NCBI GenBank assembly: GCA_943372995.1
Contig: CALSAQ010000005.1
Span: 177,455 to 241,454, forward strand
Length of the DNA stretch: 64,000 nt
Direction: 5' to 3'
Origin: CAJBVG01 sp943372995
GTDB lineage: Bacteria; Bacteroidota; Bacteroidia; Sphingobacteriales; Sphingobacteriaceae
Shown here piece by piece: positions 53,707 to 62,901 of this stretch (position 1 is its first letter; every line of letters starts with the position of its first letter). The position numbers and the translations under genes were made by a program. The notes under the pieces are model-generated. The model was not told the origin of the DNA, searched no databases, and saw nothing but the letters and a program-made list of their open reading frames with translations.

Positions 53707-54876
53707 TTATTGATTACGTTTTGTAGGTTTCCAAACATTACTCTCCACACCTTTCAGGTACCATATAAATCCTTTTAAAAGTGCTAGATTCATTAGAATA
53801 AAATGAGTAGCAAACCTTAATAATTTTAAATGTATACCTATCGATTTGAATATTTTATCGAAAACAGGGCTTAAAAATAATGCGCTCTGTAATAACACTA
53901 AGTATAAATAATAGTTTGAATACAAACTTAATAATATACTGATTATGAATCCAACTATTAGGAAAATTGGGCCGTACCATCTGAATACTTTATGAGATAG
54001 AAAACAAAAAGCTAATCCAGAATAAGGAGGCCAAAGCAAGGCTTTGTATCTTGCCAAATTTTGGAAGTTCCCTGCTGATATTCGTACTTTTCGTCTGAAT
54101 TCCTCTTGTATTATATTCGATACGTCCTCGATACATTCTGCATCTAATTCATTAATTGCTTTCTTCCCTTTCTCAAGAACATTCATAGAGATATAGAAAT
54201 CATCCATTAAGAAATTTTTGGGTACAGCACTATAATAAGAAGATCGTATCGAATAACATCCCCCAAAAGCACCAATCATAGTTCCCCACAACACCCCTTC
54301 TTGGTACTTAATCAAATTCTCTCTTGAGAGGTATGATTTTTCTTGATAAGATATACCATCTTTCTTTACAATAGGGTTGATGATATTTCCTCCTACTTGC
54401 GCTATTTGATCGTTCTTATAATGTTTTACTAATTGATAAATAGTGTTCTCATTAAAAAAAACATTCGCATCAGTAAGAATAAATATTTCTGCTTTTGCAA
54501 TTTCTGCTAATCGGTTAATGATACTCGACTTCCCTGTTCTTCCTGCAAATATTTCTATTTGTATAGGATATGTAGAGGCATATTTATTTACTATATCATT
54601 AGTTCTATCTGTTGAAGCATCAGAACCGATATAAAATTTAATTTTATCTAAAGGATAGTTTGTATTAAATGTAGTTTTAATTTTTTCTTCAATAACCTGT
54701 TCTTCATTATATACCGCTAAAAGTATAGCCACTGTGGGTAGTTCATCATTTAAGTTATAAACCAGTTCATTTTGTTTCTTGTTTCTCGATAGAACTTTCA
54801 ATATTATTGGGAACAATACATACGAATGAAACAAACAGAAATAAGCAAGAAACAATGCTATCAACAACCCAATCAT
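53707..54876 (-). CDS. Membrane glycosyltransferase, family 2
   Basis: A GT2 enzyme of 389 residues. One N-terminal membrane segment, then a GT-A domain: PTVAILLAVYNEEQVIEEKI, YIGSDASTDRTNDIV, FILTDANVFFNENTI (DxN-like metal site), IGAFGGCYSIRSSYY and DDFYISMNVLEKG. Q/RxxRW-like RRKVRISAGNFQNL follows, then three or four C-terminal membrane helices. It probably elongates a cell-surface polysaccharide. Sugar unknown. It overlaps the family-1 gene by 4 bp. Confidence 0.88.
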   Translation of the reverse strand: MIGLLIALFLAYFCLFHSYVLFPIILKVLSRNKKQNELVYNLNDELPTVAILLAVYNEEQVIEEKIKTTFNTNYPLDKIKFYIGSDASTDRTNDIVNKYASTYPIQIEIFAGRTGKSSIINRLAEIAKAEIFILTDANVFFNENTIYQLVKHYKNDQIAQVGGNIINPIVKKDGISYQEKSYLSRENLIKYQEGVLWGTMIGAFGGCYSIRSSYYSAVPKNFLMDDFYISMNVLEKGKKAINELDAECIEDVSNIIQEEFRRKVRISAGNFQNLARYKALLWPPYSGLAFCFLSHKVFRWYGPIFLIVGFIISILLSLYSNYYLYLVLLQSALFLSPVFDKIFKSIGIHLKLLRFATHFILMNLALLKGFIWYLKGVESNVWKPTKRNQ

Positions 54877-56069
54877 ATTAACTCCTCCCTATAAAAATTC
54901 AACAATTTGTTTACTATTGTTTGGTTTTCATATTCTCTTTCTATAAGCTTCTTTGCATTCTCTCCAATAAACTTAATTTTTTCGGGGTTATCTAAAAGCT
55001 CCTCAATGGCATGCACAAACTCATCAGAAGTATTCGCAATAATAATATCATGATCGTGAGTATACTTTATACCTTCTGCGCCAACACTCGTACTTATAAT
55101 TGCTTTTCCTAAAGCCATCCCTTCAATAATTTTCAATCTCATGCCACTCCCAGATAACAAAGGAACTAACATAATTAGTTTAGAATTCATAAACTGCACC
55201 GCATCATCGATCTCTCCCAATATTACAATATTGGAATTTGAATAATTATAAAACTCTTTGGGAGTATGTTTACCAGCAACAGCAATGGTAAAATCGTTTC
55301 GTTTCGTTATTAATTTTTGAAATATTTCTGTGCAAAGCCAGCGAACTGCTTCTTGATTTGGCAACCAATTTAACGCACCTAAATGAAATAAGCTTTTCAG
55401 TTCTGGTTTAGTATCTGAAGAAACGAAATGACTAGTATCTACACCAGCTGGAGAAACTTGTATTTTCTTATTTGGAAAATGTTTTTTAAAGAATTGAGCA
55501 TCTTCATTAGTAATTGGAATGATGCAATCGACTTTATTCGGTTCCGAAATCTCAAACTGATGGATTCGTTCACTTAATAGTTTCAAGTATCTGCTTTTAA
55601 TCCCTTTAGAAGACTCTGCTAAACGCGACCATATTTGAGTTTCAACATTATGAGCTCTAAAAGATACTTTTGCGTTGGAATGTTTCTTAATCGCATCTAT
55701 GTATGGCAACATAAACAGACCCTCAATTTGAATCAGATCGTATGTATTAGCTTGAAGAACTTCTATCAATTTATCTTCAACATATTTCTTATAGAAACGA
55801 TTAATGTTATACGATTCTTTTGTGAAAAGATTTAAGAAAGCGTCTAATACTTTTATAGATGTATCAATATCTACTGCGTAATATTTACCATTAGAAGTTA
55901 GTGTATCTGGTAAATCACTTAAAGGGAAGTAATGTTTCTGAGTATTCAATGAAAAAACATCCACATTGTTTCCACTAGATTTTAAGCCATTAATCATATT
56001 ATAGGCTGCAATAGCTCCACCATCTTTTAATGGGTATGGTATACGATTAAATAACAATAAGATGTTCAT
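54873..56069 (-). CDS. Glycosyltransferase, family 1 (GT4-like)
   Basis: A GT-B glycosyltransferase of 398 residues. The N-terminus is LLFNRIPYPLKDGGAIAAYNMINGL. A central hinge LFHLGALNWLPNQEAVRWLC and the C-terminal donor site MLVPLLSGSGMRLKIIEGMALGKAIISTSVGAEGI (E-x7-E type, EGMALGKAI) fit GT4 enzymes. It is coupled to the GT2 gene by overlap, and both lie between an LptF/G gene and ribBA. Confidence 0.87.
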   Translation of the reverse strand: MNILLLFNRIPYPLKDGGAIAAYNMINGLKSSGNNVDVFSLNTQKHYFPLSDLPDTLTSNGKYYAVDIDTSIKVLDAFLNLFTKESYNINRFYKKYVEDKLIEVLQANTYDLIQIEGLFMLPYIDAIKKHSNAKVSFRAHNVETQIWSRLAESSKGIKSRYLKLLSERIHQFEISEPNKVDCIIPITNEDAQFFKKHFPNKKIQVSPAGVDTSHFVSSDTKPELKSLFHLGALNWLPNQEAVRWLCTEIFQKLITKRNDFTIAVAGKHTPKEFYNYSNSNIVILGEIDDAVQFMNSKLIMLVPLLSGSGMRLKIIEGMALGKAIISTSVGAEGIKYTHDHDIIIANTSDEFVHAIEELLDNPEKIKFIGENAKKLIEREYENQTIVNKLLNFYREELI

Positions 56070-56099
56070 TTAGGCGAAAAATGGATTTAAGCTGCAAAA

Positions 56100-57536
56100 T
56101 TACTTTTTTTTGCCCGCTAATTTCTTGAAAAAGTTAAGATAAGCATCAAGATCCAACAATGTAGAATCTAAAGTGGCTTTCCGAGTAATAAAAACACCTA
56201 TAGGAGTTAAAATAAAGGTCGCCATCCACATTCCTTGCCAAACAGGCACTACGTCTTGTCTGGCCATCTTTTCTCCTGTTATAGATAAGATATGGAAGAA
56301 AATGAAAAAGAAGATAGATATAACGATAGGCATACCTAAACCACCTTTTCTAATAATAGCCCCCAAGGGTGCCCCGATAAAGAATAATATGATACAGGCT
56401 ACAGGCAATGTAAACTTTCTATGGGTTTCAATTTCATGTCTTCTTATTTTTTCAGACATATTATCTAAATCCTTTTTGGTTGTTTCTGTATAGCTCGCAA
56501 TATTTCTTATGGTAGAGAATGCTCTACTAATAATCATTATACGATCCGACATTTTAAAGTTTTTAATAATATCCGACTGATAAGTTTTATTCTCTAGGAT
56601 TGCTGATGAATCTAATTTAAAGTCTTTATTCATAAGAGTATAAAGCACATAGTTTTTACGAAAAAACTCTTTATCTCTAACTAATCTTTCGCCAAGTGAA
56701 TCCTCATAGTACTTAAGTTGTTTAAGATTAAGCATTGTATAATGATCTTTAAACAAATTTTCGTCAGTTCTATTCATTTGGAAAGTCGACAAATCAAATT
56801 TCACTTCATGTTCTTGAAATTTTACACGGGTGAGTTGTTTTCTGTCGTTAATAGTGCCAGGAGTTCCACTTTCTTCATAACTAATGCCATTGTAAAGCAT
56901 AATAACCAAGTATCGTTCGTTATCAGATTTGAGCATCTTCCCACTATCAGCCATCATTACATTCATATTGCCATTATTAGCACTATGGTTATAAATAACA
57001 ATGTCTTTTAATGAGTTTCCATCTTCCCCTTTTTCTGCCACTCTAATGCTATATCCATCAATTCCATTATAGAATTCTCCAGCTTTTATTGCCAATGAAG
57101 GTTTTTGATTTCGAACATCCCACATTAGTGCTCCCATTTTTAGATTTGCATAGGGCATTACGATATTAGAAAAGAAAAAAGCTGCTATACTAATCACAAA
57201 AACTATTGTAATTAAGGGCATCATTATCCTCCTCAATGATATTCCCGAAGACTTTAGGGCTACTAATTCGTAATGTTCACCTAGATTCCCGAAGGTCATT
57301 ATAGAAGAAAGCAAAATTGCCAAAGGCAAGGCCATGGGTACCAGAGTAGAAGAAGCGTACATAAGTAACTCAAGTACAACATACCACTCGAGTCCCTTAC
57401 CCACTAAATCATCTATGTACTTAAATAGAAATTGCATTAATAAGATAAATAATGCAATAAAGAATGTAAGAACAAACGGTCCAATGAAGGAACCAATAAT
57501 AAGTTTATGAACTTTTTTTATTGGCAGTAAAAACAT
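56100..57536 (-). CDS. LptF/LptG family permease
   Basis: A YjgP/YjgQ-type protein of 478 residues, membrane part of the LPS exporter LptBFG. There are three N-terminal membrane segments (GPFVLTFFIALFILLMQFLF, STLVPMALPLAILLSSIMTFG, MPLITIVFVISIAAFFFSNIVMPYA), a periplasmic beta-jellyroll of about 230 residues, then three C-terminal segments (FTLPVACIILFFIGAPLGAIIRKGGLGMPIVISIFFF...). The signature IGAPLGAIIRKGGLG is present. Whether it acts as F or G cannot be read. Confidence 0.92.
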   Translation of the reverse strand: MFLLPIKKVHKLIIGSFIGPFVLTFFIALFILLMQFLFKYIDDLVGKGLEWYVVLELLMYASSTLVPMALPLAILLSSIMTFGNLGEHYELVALKSSGISLRRIMMPLITIVFVISIAAFFFSNIVMPYANLKMGALMWDVRNQKPSLAIKAGEFYNGIDGYSIRVAEKGEDGNSLKDIVIYNHSANNGNMNVMMADSGKMLKSDNERYLVIMLYNGISYEESGTPGTINDRKQLTRVKFQEHEVKFDLSTFQMNRTDENLFKDHYTMLNLKQLKYYEDSLGERLVRDKEFFRKNYVLYTLMNKDFKLDSSAILENKTYQSDIIKNFKMSDRIMIISRAFSTIRNIASYTETTKKDLDNMSEKIRRHEIETHRKFTLPVACIILFFIGAPLGAIIRKGGLGMPIVISIFFFIFFHILSITGEKMARQDVVPVWQGMWMATFILTPIGVFITRKATLDSTLLDLDAYLNFFKKLAGKKK

Positions 57537-57537
57537 G

Positions 57538-57927
57538 TTAAGCGCCTAATACATGGATCAAATCATCAACTTGATTATGCCATATCATTTTTTTGTCTTC
57601 TAATTCAGATTCTAACGCAAAATCGGTCACGGATAGAGCCACATCACCAGTTAATTCATCTTGTAGGATTTCAAACTCTAAAAAGGTGGAGTCATCTTCA
57701 TCCCATTTAAATCTAACCAATTTATTTTCCCTATTTGCCACCATTTTGGCCTTTAGGGTTTCATTTTCCCATATAAAGTGATAAGAACCATCTTTGTACA
57801 CTACATCCTCCGCGAACCATTCAGCCAAGCCATTTGGAGAGCTTAAATAGCTGAAAAGTATTTTAGGTGAGGACTTTAAGCCGAATTCCATCGTGATTTT
57901 CTGCTTGTTTTTATCTTTCTTCTTCAT
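57538..57927 (-). CDS. START-like (SRPBCC) domain protein
   Basis: A 129-residue soluble protein. The opening (KITMEFGLKSSPKILFSYLSSPNGLAEWFAEDVVYKDGSYHFIW) and end (DKKMIWHNQVDDLIHVLGA) match the START-like group of Bacteroidota, related to AHSA1. Ligand unknown. It is 1 bp from the LptF/G gene and likely in its operon as first gene. Confidence 0.85.
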   Translation of the reverse strand: MKKKDKNKQKITMEFGLKSSPKILFSYLSSPNGLAEWFAEDVVYKDGSYHFIWENETLKAKMVANRENKLVRFKWDEDDSTFLEFEILQDELTGDVALSVTDFALESELEDKKMIWHNQVDDLIHVLGA

Positions 57928-58012
57928 TCAATCGTGCTTAGTGTGAATAATATTATCAATGATTTTTTTAAAGAAAAACAATTTCTTCTATATTTGCAAA
58001 CCAAATAAAAAT

Positions 58013-58086
58013 GGCGGGGTAGCTCAGATGGTTAGAGCGTAGGATTCATAACCCTAAGGTCGGCAGTTCGATTCTGCTCCCCGCTA
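58013..58086 (+). tRNA. tRNA-Met (CAT)
   Basis: A 74-nt cloverleaf. It has a GGCGGGG acceptor strand with CCCCGCT (one G-T pair at the end), a D-arm with GGTTAGAGC, an anticodon loop TTCATAA giving CAT, and a T-loop TTCGATT with a GGCAG/CTGCT stem. CCA is not encoded. G at position 1 argues for elongator Met rather than initiator. A CAT tRNA-Ile2 (lysidine-modified) cannot be fully excluded. An A/C mismatch closes the anticodon stem. Confidence 0.92.
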
Positions 58087-58091
58087 CTTTT

Positions 58092-58141
58092 CAGGATTGA
58101 CATCCACTATGGCTTGAAGGCGGTTCGATTCTACTCCCCGT
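58092..58141 (+). pseudogene. Degenerate copy of the tRNA-Met 3' half
   Basis: Starting 6 bp after the tRNA, the sequence again reads AGGATT, ..., AAGG, and then GGTTCGATTCT followed by ACTCCCCG. These equal the anticodon arm, variable loop and T-arm of the intact gene, with point changes and a small insertion. It may be a decayed tandem tRNA or the leftover of a site-specific integration at the tRNA end. The bases 58142-58317 hold no other feature. Confidence 0.6.
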
Positions 58142-58317
58142 TTTACAGTTCACCGCAAAATATTTATACAATTAAATAGTTTTTTAGCCTCTAAAAACGT
58201 CATAAAAACATATTTTCAACTGGTTTATGCCAACATTGCCATACACAAACCTATAAAACTCAGTTTTAACATTTGCTAAAAAAATATATTGTGTTATTTT
58301 AGCTAGTGATAACCCCT

Positions 58318-59793
58318 ATGAAAATACCATATAAAATTCAACTTTTATTTCTGGTCAGCTTTATTTTTTTGTGTAATACCATTTACAGTTTTGGCCAATG
58401 CCAGTACCAAACTCTCTTAAATTATGAAAAAGAAAATAAAAGCCTAGAGGAGCAACTTGTTGTCAGCTTTAATAATGATTTAAACAAGTTAAAGAATTAC
58501 CCTAGAAATATACATAAAGAACTGACTGATTTTTTAATAATAAGAAAAAGTTATATTGAAGACCTCAATAAAAACAAATTATTAATATCAGATAGTAGCT
58601 TCATATCATACTATCAAGGAATATTAACAAAAATATTAAAAGCTAATCCGCAGATAAATCAAAATATAAAGGTCTATATCACACGTTTTCTTGAACCAAA
58701 TGCATTTAATACTGGTGATGGTAATATTTACTTAAATATTTCTATCATTCGTTTCTTAAAAAATGAATCACAACTTGCATTTATTATAGCACACGAATTA
58801 GCTCATGAATATAAGGAACATGTTTTTGAAGCCAATGTCAACAAAAGTCTTTTGTTAAAATCAAAAGACATGAAAACACAAATAAAAAAGGCACAGAAGC
58901 AAACTTATGGCTCTAAAGCTGCATTAAAGGAAATTGCGAAATCATTAGTATTTAGCACGAGTAAACACAGCAGAATTAAGGAATCAGAGGCGGATTCACT
59001 TGCTATAGTTTTTTTAACTAACACAAAATATAATACAAAGGAAGCAATTTCAACACTTCAACTTCTTGATACAATAAATTCTTATTTTGAAAAATTTCCT
59101 CATTTTGTTTTTACTGAATATTTCAGAAATGTACCTATCAACAAAAGACTCGAATGGAATAATTATGACGTTGACACGACATTCCTTTCTGCTGCCGACA
59201 AAGAAGAAAAATTAAATGATTCATTAAAAACACACCCTGATTGTGAGCAAAGAATTCTTTTTCTAGAAAAAAATTTTTCATCACTAAAAGCGAACAATAA
59301 CAAAGCCCAAAATTCCACGATAGAATTTATAAACAATAGACAAAAAGCAATTGTAGAATACATTAACAGTATTATATTATATAAAGATTTTGGATTTTGT
59401 TTTAACGAGTTATTATACCAATTGGAGAAAGATTCTACAGATTGTACTCTAAGGTTACTCTTGTGTAGATCTCTTTCTGAAATAAATTATTCTCAAAGAA
59501 CAAGAACCCTTGGAGAGGTATTATTAATCCCAAGTTTTGTTTACCCTACCGAATACAATTATGTATTATCTTTCCTTAATGAATTAAAAACTATTGAAAC
59601 CGGGAGTATTAGTTATTTCTTATTCAAAAAATTACCTGAAGACATGGAGAATGAAGATTACATCTATACTTCAATACTTACAGATTATGCTTATAACAAA
59701 AAAACAGAAGCAGATATTCTTGCAAAATATTATTTAAAAGAATTTCCAAATGGAAAATTCTCCACATTTATAAAAACCATAAACTTTAATTAA
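58318..59793 (+). CDS. Secreted M48-type metalloprotease
   Basis: A 491-residue protein with an N-terminal signal or membrane segment (LLFLVSFIFLCNTIYSFGQ), so exported. The zinc motif HExxH is His159-Glu160-x-x-His163 (IIAHELAHEYKEH), and the third ligand region is ESEADSLAI (residues 222-229), as in M48 peptidases. The C-terminal 200 residues are probably helical repeats. ATG 58318 (MKIPYKIQLLF) is preferred to GTG 58306. It lies 6 bp before the next secreted protein, so probably an operon. Confidence 0.83.
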   Translation: MKIPYKIQLLFLVSFIFLCNTIYSFGQCQYQTLLNYEKENKSLEEQLVVSFNNDLNKLKNYPRNIHKELTDFLIIRKSYIEDLNKNKLLISDSSFISYYQGILTKILKANPQINQNIKVYITRFLEPNAFNTGDGNIYLNISIIRFLKNESQLAFIIAHELAHEYKEHVFEANVNKSLLLKSKDMKTQIKKAQKQTYGSKAALKEIAKSLVFSTSKHSRIKESEADSLAIVFLTNTKYNTKEAISTLQLLDTINSYFEKFPHFVFTEYFRNVPINKRLEWNNYDVDTTFLSAADKEEKLNDSLKTHPDCEQRILFLEKNFSSLKANNNKAQNSTIEFINNRQKAIVEYINSIILYKDFGFCFNELLYQLEKDSTDCTLRLLLCRSLSEINYSQRTRTLGEVLLIPSFVYPTEYNYVLSFLNELKTIETGSISYFLFKKLPEDMENEDYIYTSILTDYAYNKKTEADILAKYYLKEFPNGKFSTFIKTINFN

Positions 59794-59799
59794 CCTAAA

Positions 59800-61341
59800 A
59801 TGAAAAAACTACTCTTTCTTTTAACTTTTCTCTTAATTGGACTAACCTCTTTTTCTCAATCCAAAGAGTTCAATAAAGTAGAATACATGGATCTTAAATA
59901 TACTGGTGCGCTTAACGGCCCCGATGGTATTGTGGGTTATTATTTCTTCTATAAATATGACAAAGCTTCTAAAGAAATGTATACTTATATCATGAATCTA
60001 GTTGATATCAATTTAAATACTATAAAGGAGATTAGATTAGAACGTTCAAATTATGACATTCTCTTAGAAAGCACATTTAATGGAAATAATTTCTTTTTCA
60101 CTTTCCTTAACAAACAAAACCATACTATTGAAGTCTTATCTTATACCAAAGATGGGGAAATAGCTGGAAGTACAGCTTCTACAAAATTAAGTGGTTTCGA
60201 ATCTCAAATTATTATTAATAATTCAAATACTAATATTGGAGATAAGATTGTATATAATCTTGGAGACAAAGGAATATTAAAAATTAAATACACTTACAAT
60301 AATAAAAAAAAATATACCATTGAATATCTTGATAACAACCTTACTTCTAATTGGGTATACACTTCTGACTTAAAAGAAAACTATATTGAATACCCTCATT
60401 TAGAATATGGGTCTGAAAATCTAGCGCTCTTGAACGTTCTTCGTCGAAGTAGTTTAATGAGTAGAGAATATTCTTATCATTTACTACTCATTAATACTAA
60501 AACTGGGAAGAAAATATTTGAGACTCCCTTAAATAAAAAGGAAGCAATATATACCTTACAGAAAAGTTTTATAGACGAAATGAAAAATGAAATTGTATTG
60601 ATTGGTGAATATTTTGATATTAACAGCAATCCCTTAGAGGATAAAAGCCTAGGTGTATTTTCAACTAAAATTGACCTAGCTGGAAATATTATTAGCACAA
60701 AAGAAATAGCATGGTCGAATATTTTTAATAAAATAACAAATTCGGGTTCAAGTAATAGTGCATTAGATCAAAACTACACCTATTTTCAGGATGTAGTAAG
60801 AACCAAAGAAGGAAAATACTTTATTATTGGTGAGCAACTCAACAAAACTGCTGCTAAAGCTAAAGTACCTAGTATAGACCCAAGTGGTGGAAACGGTGGA
60901 GGGGCCAATAATTTAATACTTAAAGATATTGTTCTAATAGAATTCGATTCAACATTTGCGCTTCAACAATCAAGAGCTTATTCTAAAAATGAGAACGCTA
61001 TAAACTTACCTGGAATATACTCATATTTACCACTAGTAAATACTACCAAGATTATGAATGGGTATGGCTATTTTGACTATAAATTCACCAATGTTGATAC
61101 AAAACGTAATCGATTCTTCTCGTCATTCGTTAGTGCAGAAGTAACCAAAAAAAATGAAAAAACTGTACAATTTATTGGAACTATTACCTACGATAAAGAT
61201 ATTTCATTTGACAAATTATCTATTATTTCCAATGCATCTTCTATAAGTATTTTACCTGCTAAAAGTGGATACTTAACTATAATGGAGTATTTTAAAAAAG
61301 AAAAAAAGGTAAATTTTAGAATAGAAAAGATTAATCCCTAA
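59800..61341 (+). CDS. Secreted protein of unknown function, 513 residues
   Basis: It carries a signal peptide (KKLLFLLTFLLIGLTSFSQ). The rest is rich in beta-type segments (for example FNGNNFFFTFLNKQNHTIEVLSYTKDGE, KIDLAGNIISTKEIAW) and lacks cysteine or known catalytic motifs. The pattern of repeated strand pairs suggests a beta-propeller, but I do not recognise a family. It is coupled to the M48 gene and closed by the terminator at 61378. Confidence 0.65.
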   Translation: MKKLLFLLTFLLIGLTSFSQSKEFNKVEYMDLKYTGALNGPDGIVGYYFFYKYDKASKEMYTYIMNLVDINLNTIKEIRLERSNYDILLESTFNGNNFFFTFLNKQNHTIEVLSYTKDGEIAGSTASTKLSGFESQIIINNSNTNIGDKIVYNLGDKGILKIKYTYNNKKKYTIEYLDNNLTSNWVYTSDLKENYIEYPHLEYGSENLALLNVLRRSSLMSREYSYHLLLINTKTGKKIFETPLNKKEAIYTLQKSFIDEMKNEIVLIGEYFDINSNPLEDKSLGVFSTKIDLAGNIISTKEIAWSNIFNKITNSGSSNSALDQNYTYFQDVVRTKEGKYFIIGEQLNKTAAKAKVPSIDPSGGNGGGANNLILKDIVLIEFDSTFALQQSRAYSKNENAINLPGIYSYLPLVNTTKIMNGYGYFDYKFTNVDTKRNRFFSSFVSAEVTKKNEKTVQFIGTITYDKDISFDKLSIISNASSISILPAKSGYLTIMEYFKKEKKVNFRIEKINP

Positions 61342-61377
61342 TTTTTTTTAATTAGAATTAGAATTAAAGCTAATTTC

Positions 61378-61419
61378 ATGAAAAAAAGCCTCAATATTAC
61401 ATTTGAGGCTTTTTTTCAT
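61378..61419 (+). terminator. Strong terminator between the 513-residue protein gene and the MBOAT gene
   Basis: Positions 61378-61394 and 61403-61419 are complementary (core AAAAAAAGCCTCAA with TTGAGGCTTTTTTT), a stem of about 17 bp, 37 bp after the preceding stop and with a T-run. Its ATG at 61378 gives the false impression of an upstream start for the MBOAT gene. Confidence 0.9.
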
Positions 61420-61461
61420 GATTACTATTTACTATTATTATACTCAACTAAATTAATAGCA

Positions 61462-62901
61462 TTGTTATTTAACTCGATAGAATTTTTACTCTTTTTACCT
61501 GTTGTTTTTGTGCTTTATTGGTTTGTTGTCAATAAATCATTAACTCTACAGAACTCTTTATTATTAATTGCTAGTTATTTCTTTTATGGGTGGTGGAGTT
61601 TTTCTTTTTTAGGTTTATTGGCATTAAGTACTGCCTTAGAGTATTTTTATGGCTTTGGGGTTGCTTCCTCCAATAGAATAAAGGCGAAATTATTTTTAAC
61701 ATTAAGTGTAATTAACAGCCTTGGAATTCTTGCTATTTTTAAATACTACAATTTCTTTGCTTCGCAACTGCAAGCAGCCTTAGCAAGTATTGGTACTACT
61801 ATCAACCCAGTATTTATACAAGTTGCATTACCTGTGGGTATCTCTTTTTATACTTTTCACGGAATGTCGTATGTATTTGATATTTACAGAGGGAAACAGA
61901 AGCCTGTACGTAACCCTATAGACTATGCTGTTTTTGTTAGTTTCTTCCCTTTATTGGTAGCTGGGCCAATAGAACGTGCTCATCATTTACTTCCTCAGAT
62001 ACAATCGAAAAGAAAAGTGAATTATAATCAACTTGTAGAAGGTTGTAGATTAATACTCTGGGGATTCTTCAAAAAAGTAATTATTGCTGATACACTTGGG
62101 AATATTGCAGATTTAATTTTCAACAATTACTCCGATTACAATTCATACACACTACTATTGGGAGTTTTAGCATTCAGTTTTCAAATTTATGGCGACTTTA
62201 GTGGGTATTCAGACATTGCCATAGGATTAGGTAAACTATTCGGTATAGAATTACTAAGTAATTTTAAGTTCCCTTATTTCTCAAGAGATATTGCTGAATT
62301 TTGGAGAAGATGGCACATCTCTTTATCATCGTGGTTTAGAGACTACGTTTATATCCCACTAGGGGGTTCTCATCAAGGGAAATTTAAATCAGTTCGAAAT
62401 ATTTTTATCATATTTCTTCTTAGTGGCTTCTGGCATGGCGCTAGTTGGAATTTTATAGTTTGGGGCACAATACATGCAATAGCATTTCTTCCTTTATTCC
62501 TATTAAATAAAAACAGAAAATACAGCTCAAGTATTGTTGCCGAAAATTCTAAGTGGCCCACAGCAAGAGAATTATACCAAATGGCCAGTACATTCCTTTT
62601 AGTTAGTTTTGCTTGGATTTATTTTAGAATAGTCGATATTAATGATGCCAATAAATATATAATTAGCATTTTCAGTAATTTCAATGTTTCATTTGCTGAT
62701 TTATTTAATGAGATAAAAATATTTTATGAGATTACAATCATCATCCCATTGATTGTTATCGAATGGCGTTTAAGACGTGATGAAAGAAAATTAGTAGTGC
62801 CTGAAAATAAATTACTGAGATGGGGTATTTACATCCTGTTAATCAGTTTGATTTTATTTAACATGTCGAATAAACAAGACTTTATCTATTTCCAATTTTA
62901 A
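61462..62901 (+). CDS. MBOAT O-acyltransferase (AlgI-like)
   Basis: A membrane-bound O-acyltransferase of 479 residues with about ten membrane helices. The TTG start at 61462 gives the family N-terminus (M)LFNSIEFLLFLPVVFVLYW. The earlier ATG at 61378 lies in a terminator hairpin. Motifs are YFFYGWWS, GISFYTFHGMSYVFDIYRGK, FWRRWHISLSSWFRDYVYIPLGG, and the catalytic His325 in GFWHGASWNFIVWG. It acetylates or acylates a surface polymer together with the overlapping downstream gene (1-bp stop/start overlap). Confidence 0.93.
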   Translation: MLFNSIEFLLFLPVVFVLYWFVVNKSLTLQNSLLLIASYFFYGWWSFSFLGLLALSTALEYFYGFGVASSNRIKAKLFLTLSVINSLGILAIFKYYNFFASQLQAALASIGTTINPVFIQVALPVGISFYTFHGMSYVFDIYRGKQKPVRNPIDYAVFVSFFPLLVAGPIERAHHLLPQIQSKRKVNYNQLVEGCRLILWGFFKKVIIADTLGNIADLIFNNYSDYNSYTLLLGVLAFSFQIYGDFSGYSDIAIGLGKLFGIELLSNFKFPYFSRDIAEFWRRWHISLSSWFRDYVYIPLGGSHQGKFKSVRNIFIIFLLSGFWHGASWNFIVWGTIHAIAFLPLFLLNKNRKYSSSIVAENSKWPTARELYQMASTFLLVSFAWIYFRIVDINDANKYIISIFSNFNVSFADLFNEIKIFYEITIIIPLIVIEWRLRRDERKLVVPENKLLRWGIYILLISLILFNMSNKQDFIYFQF

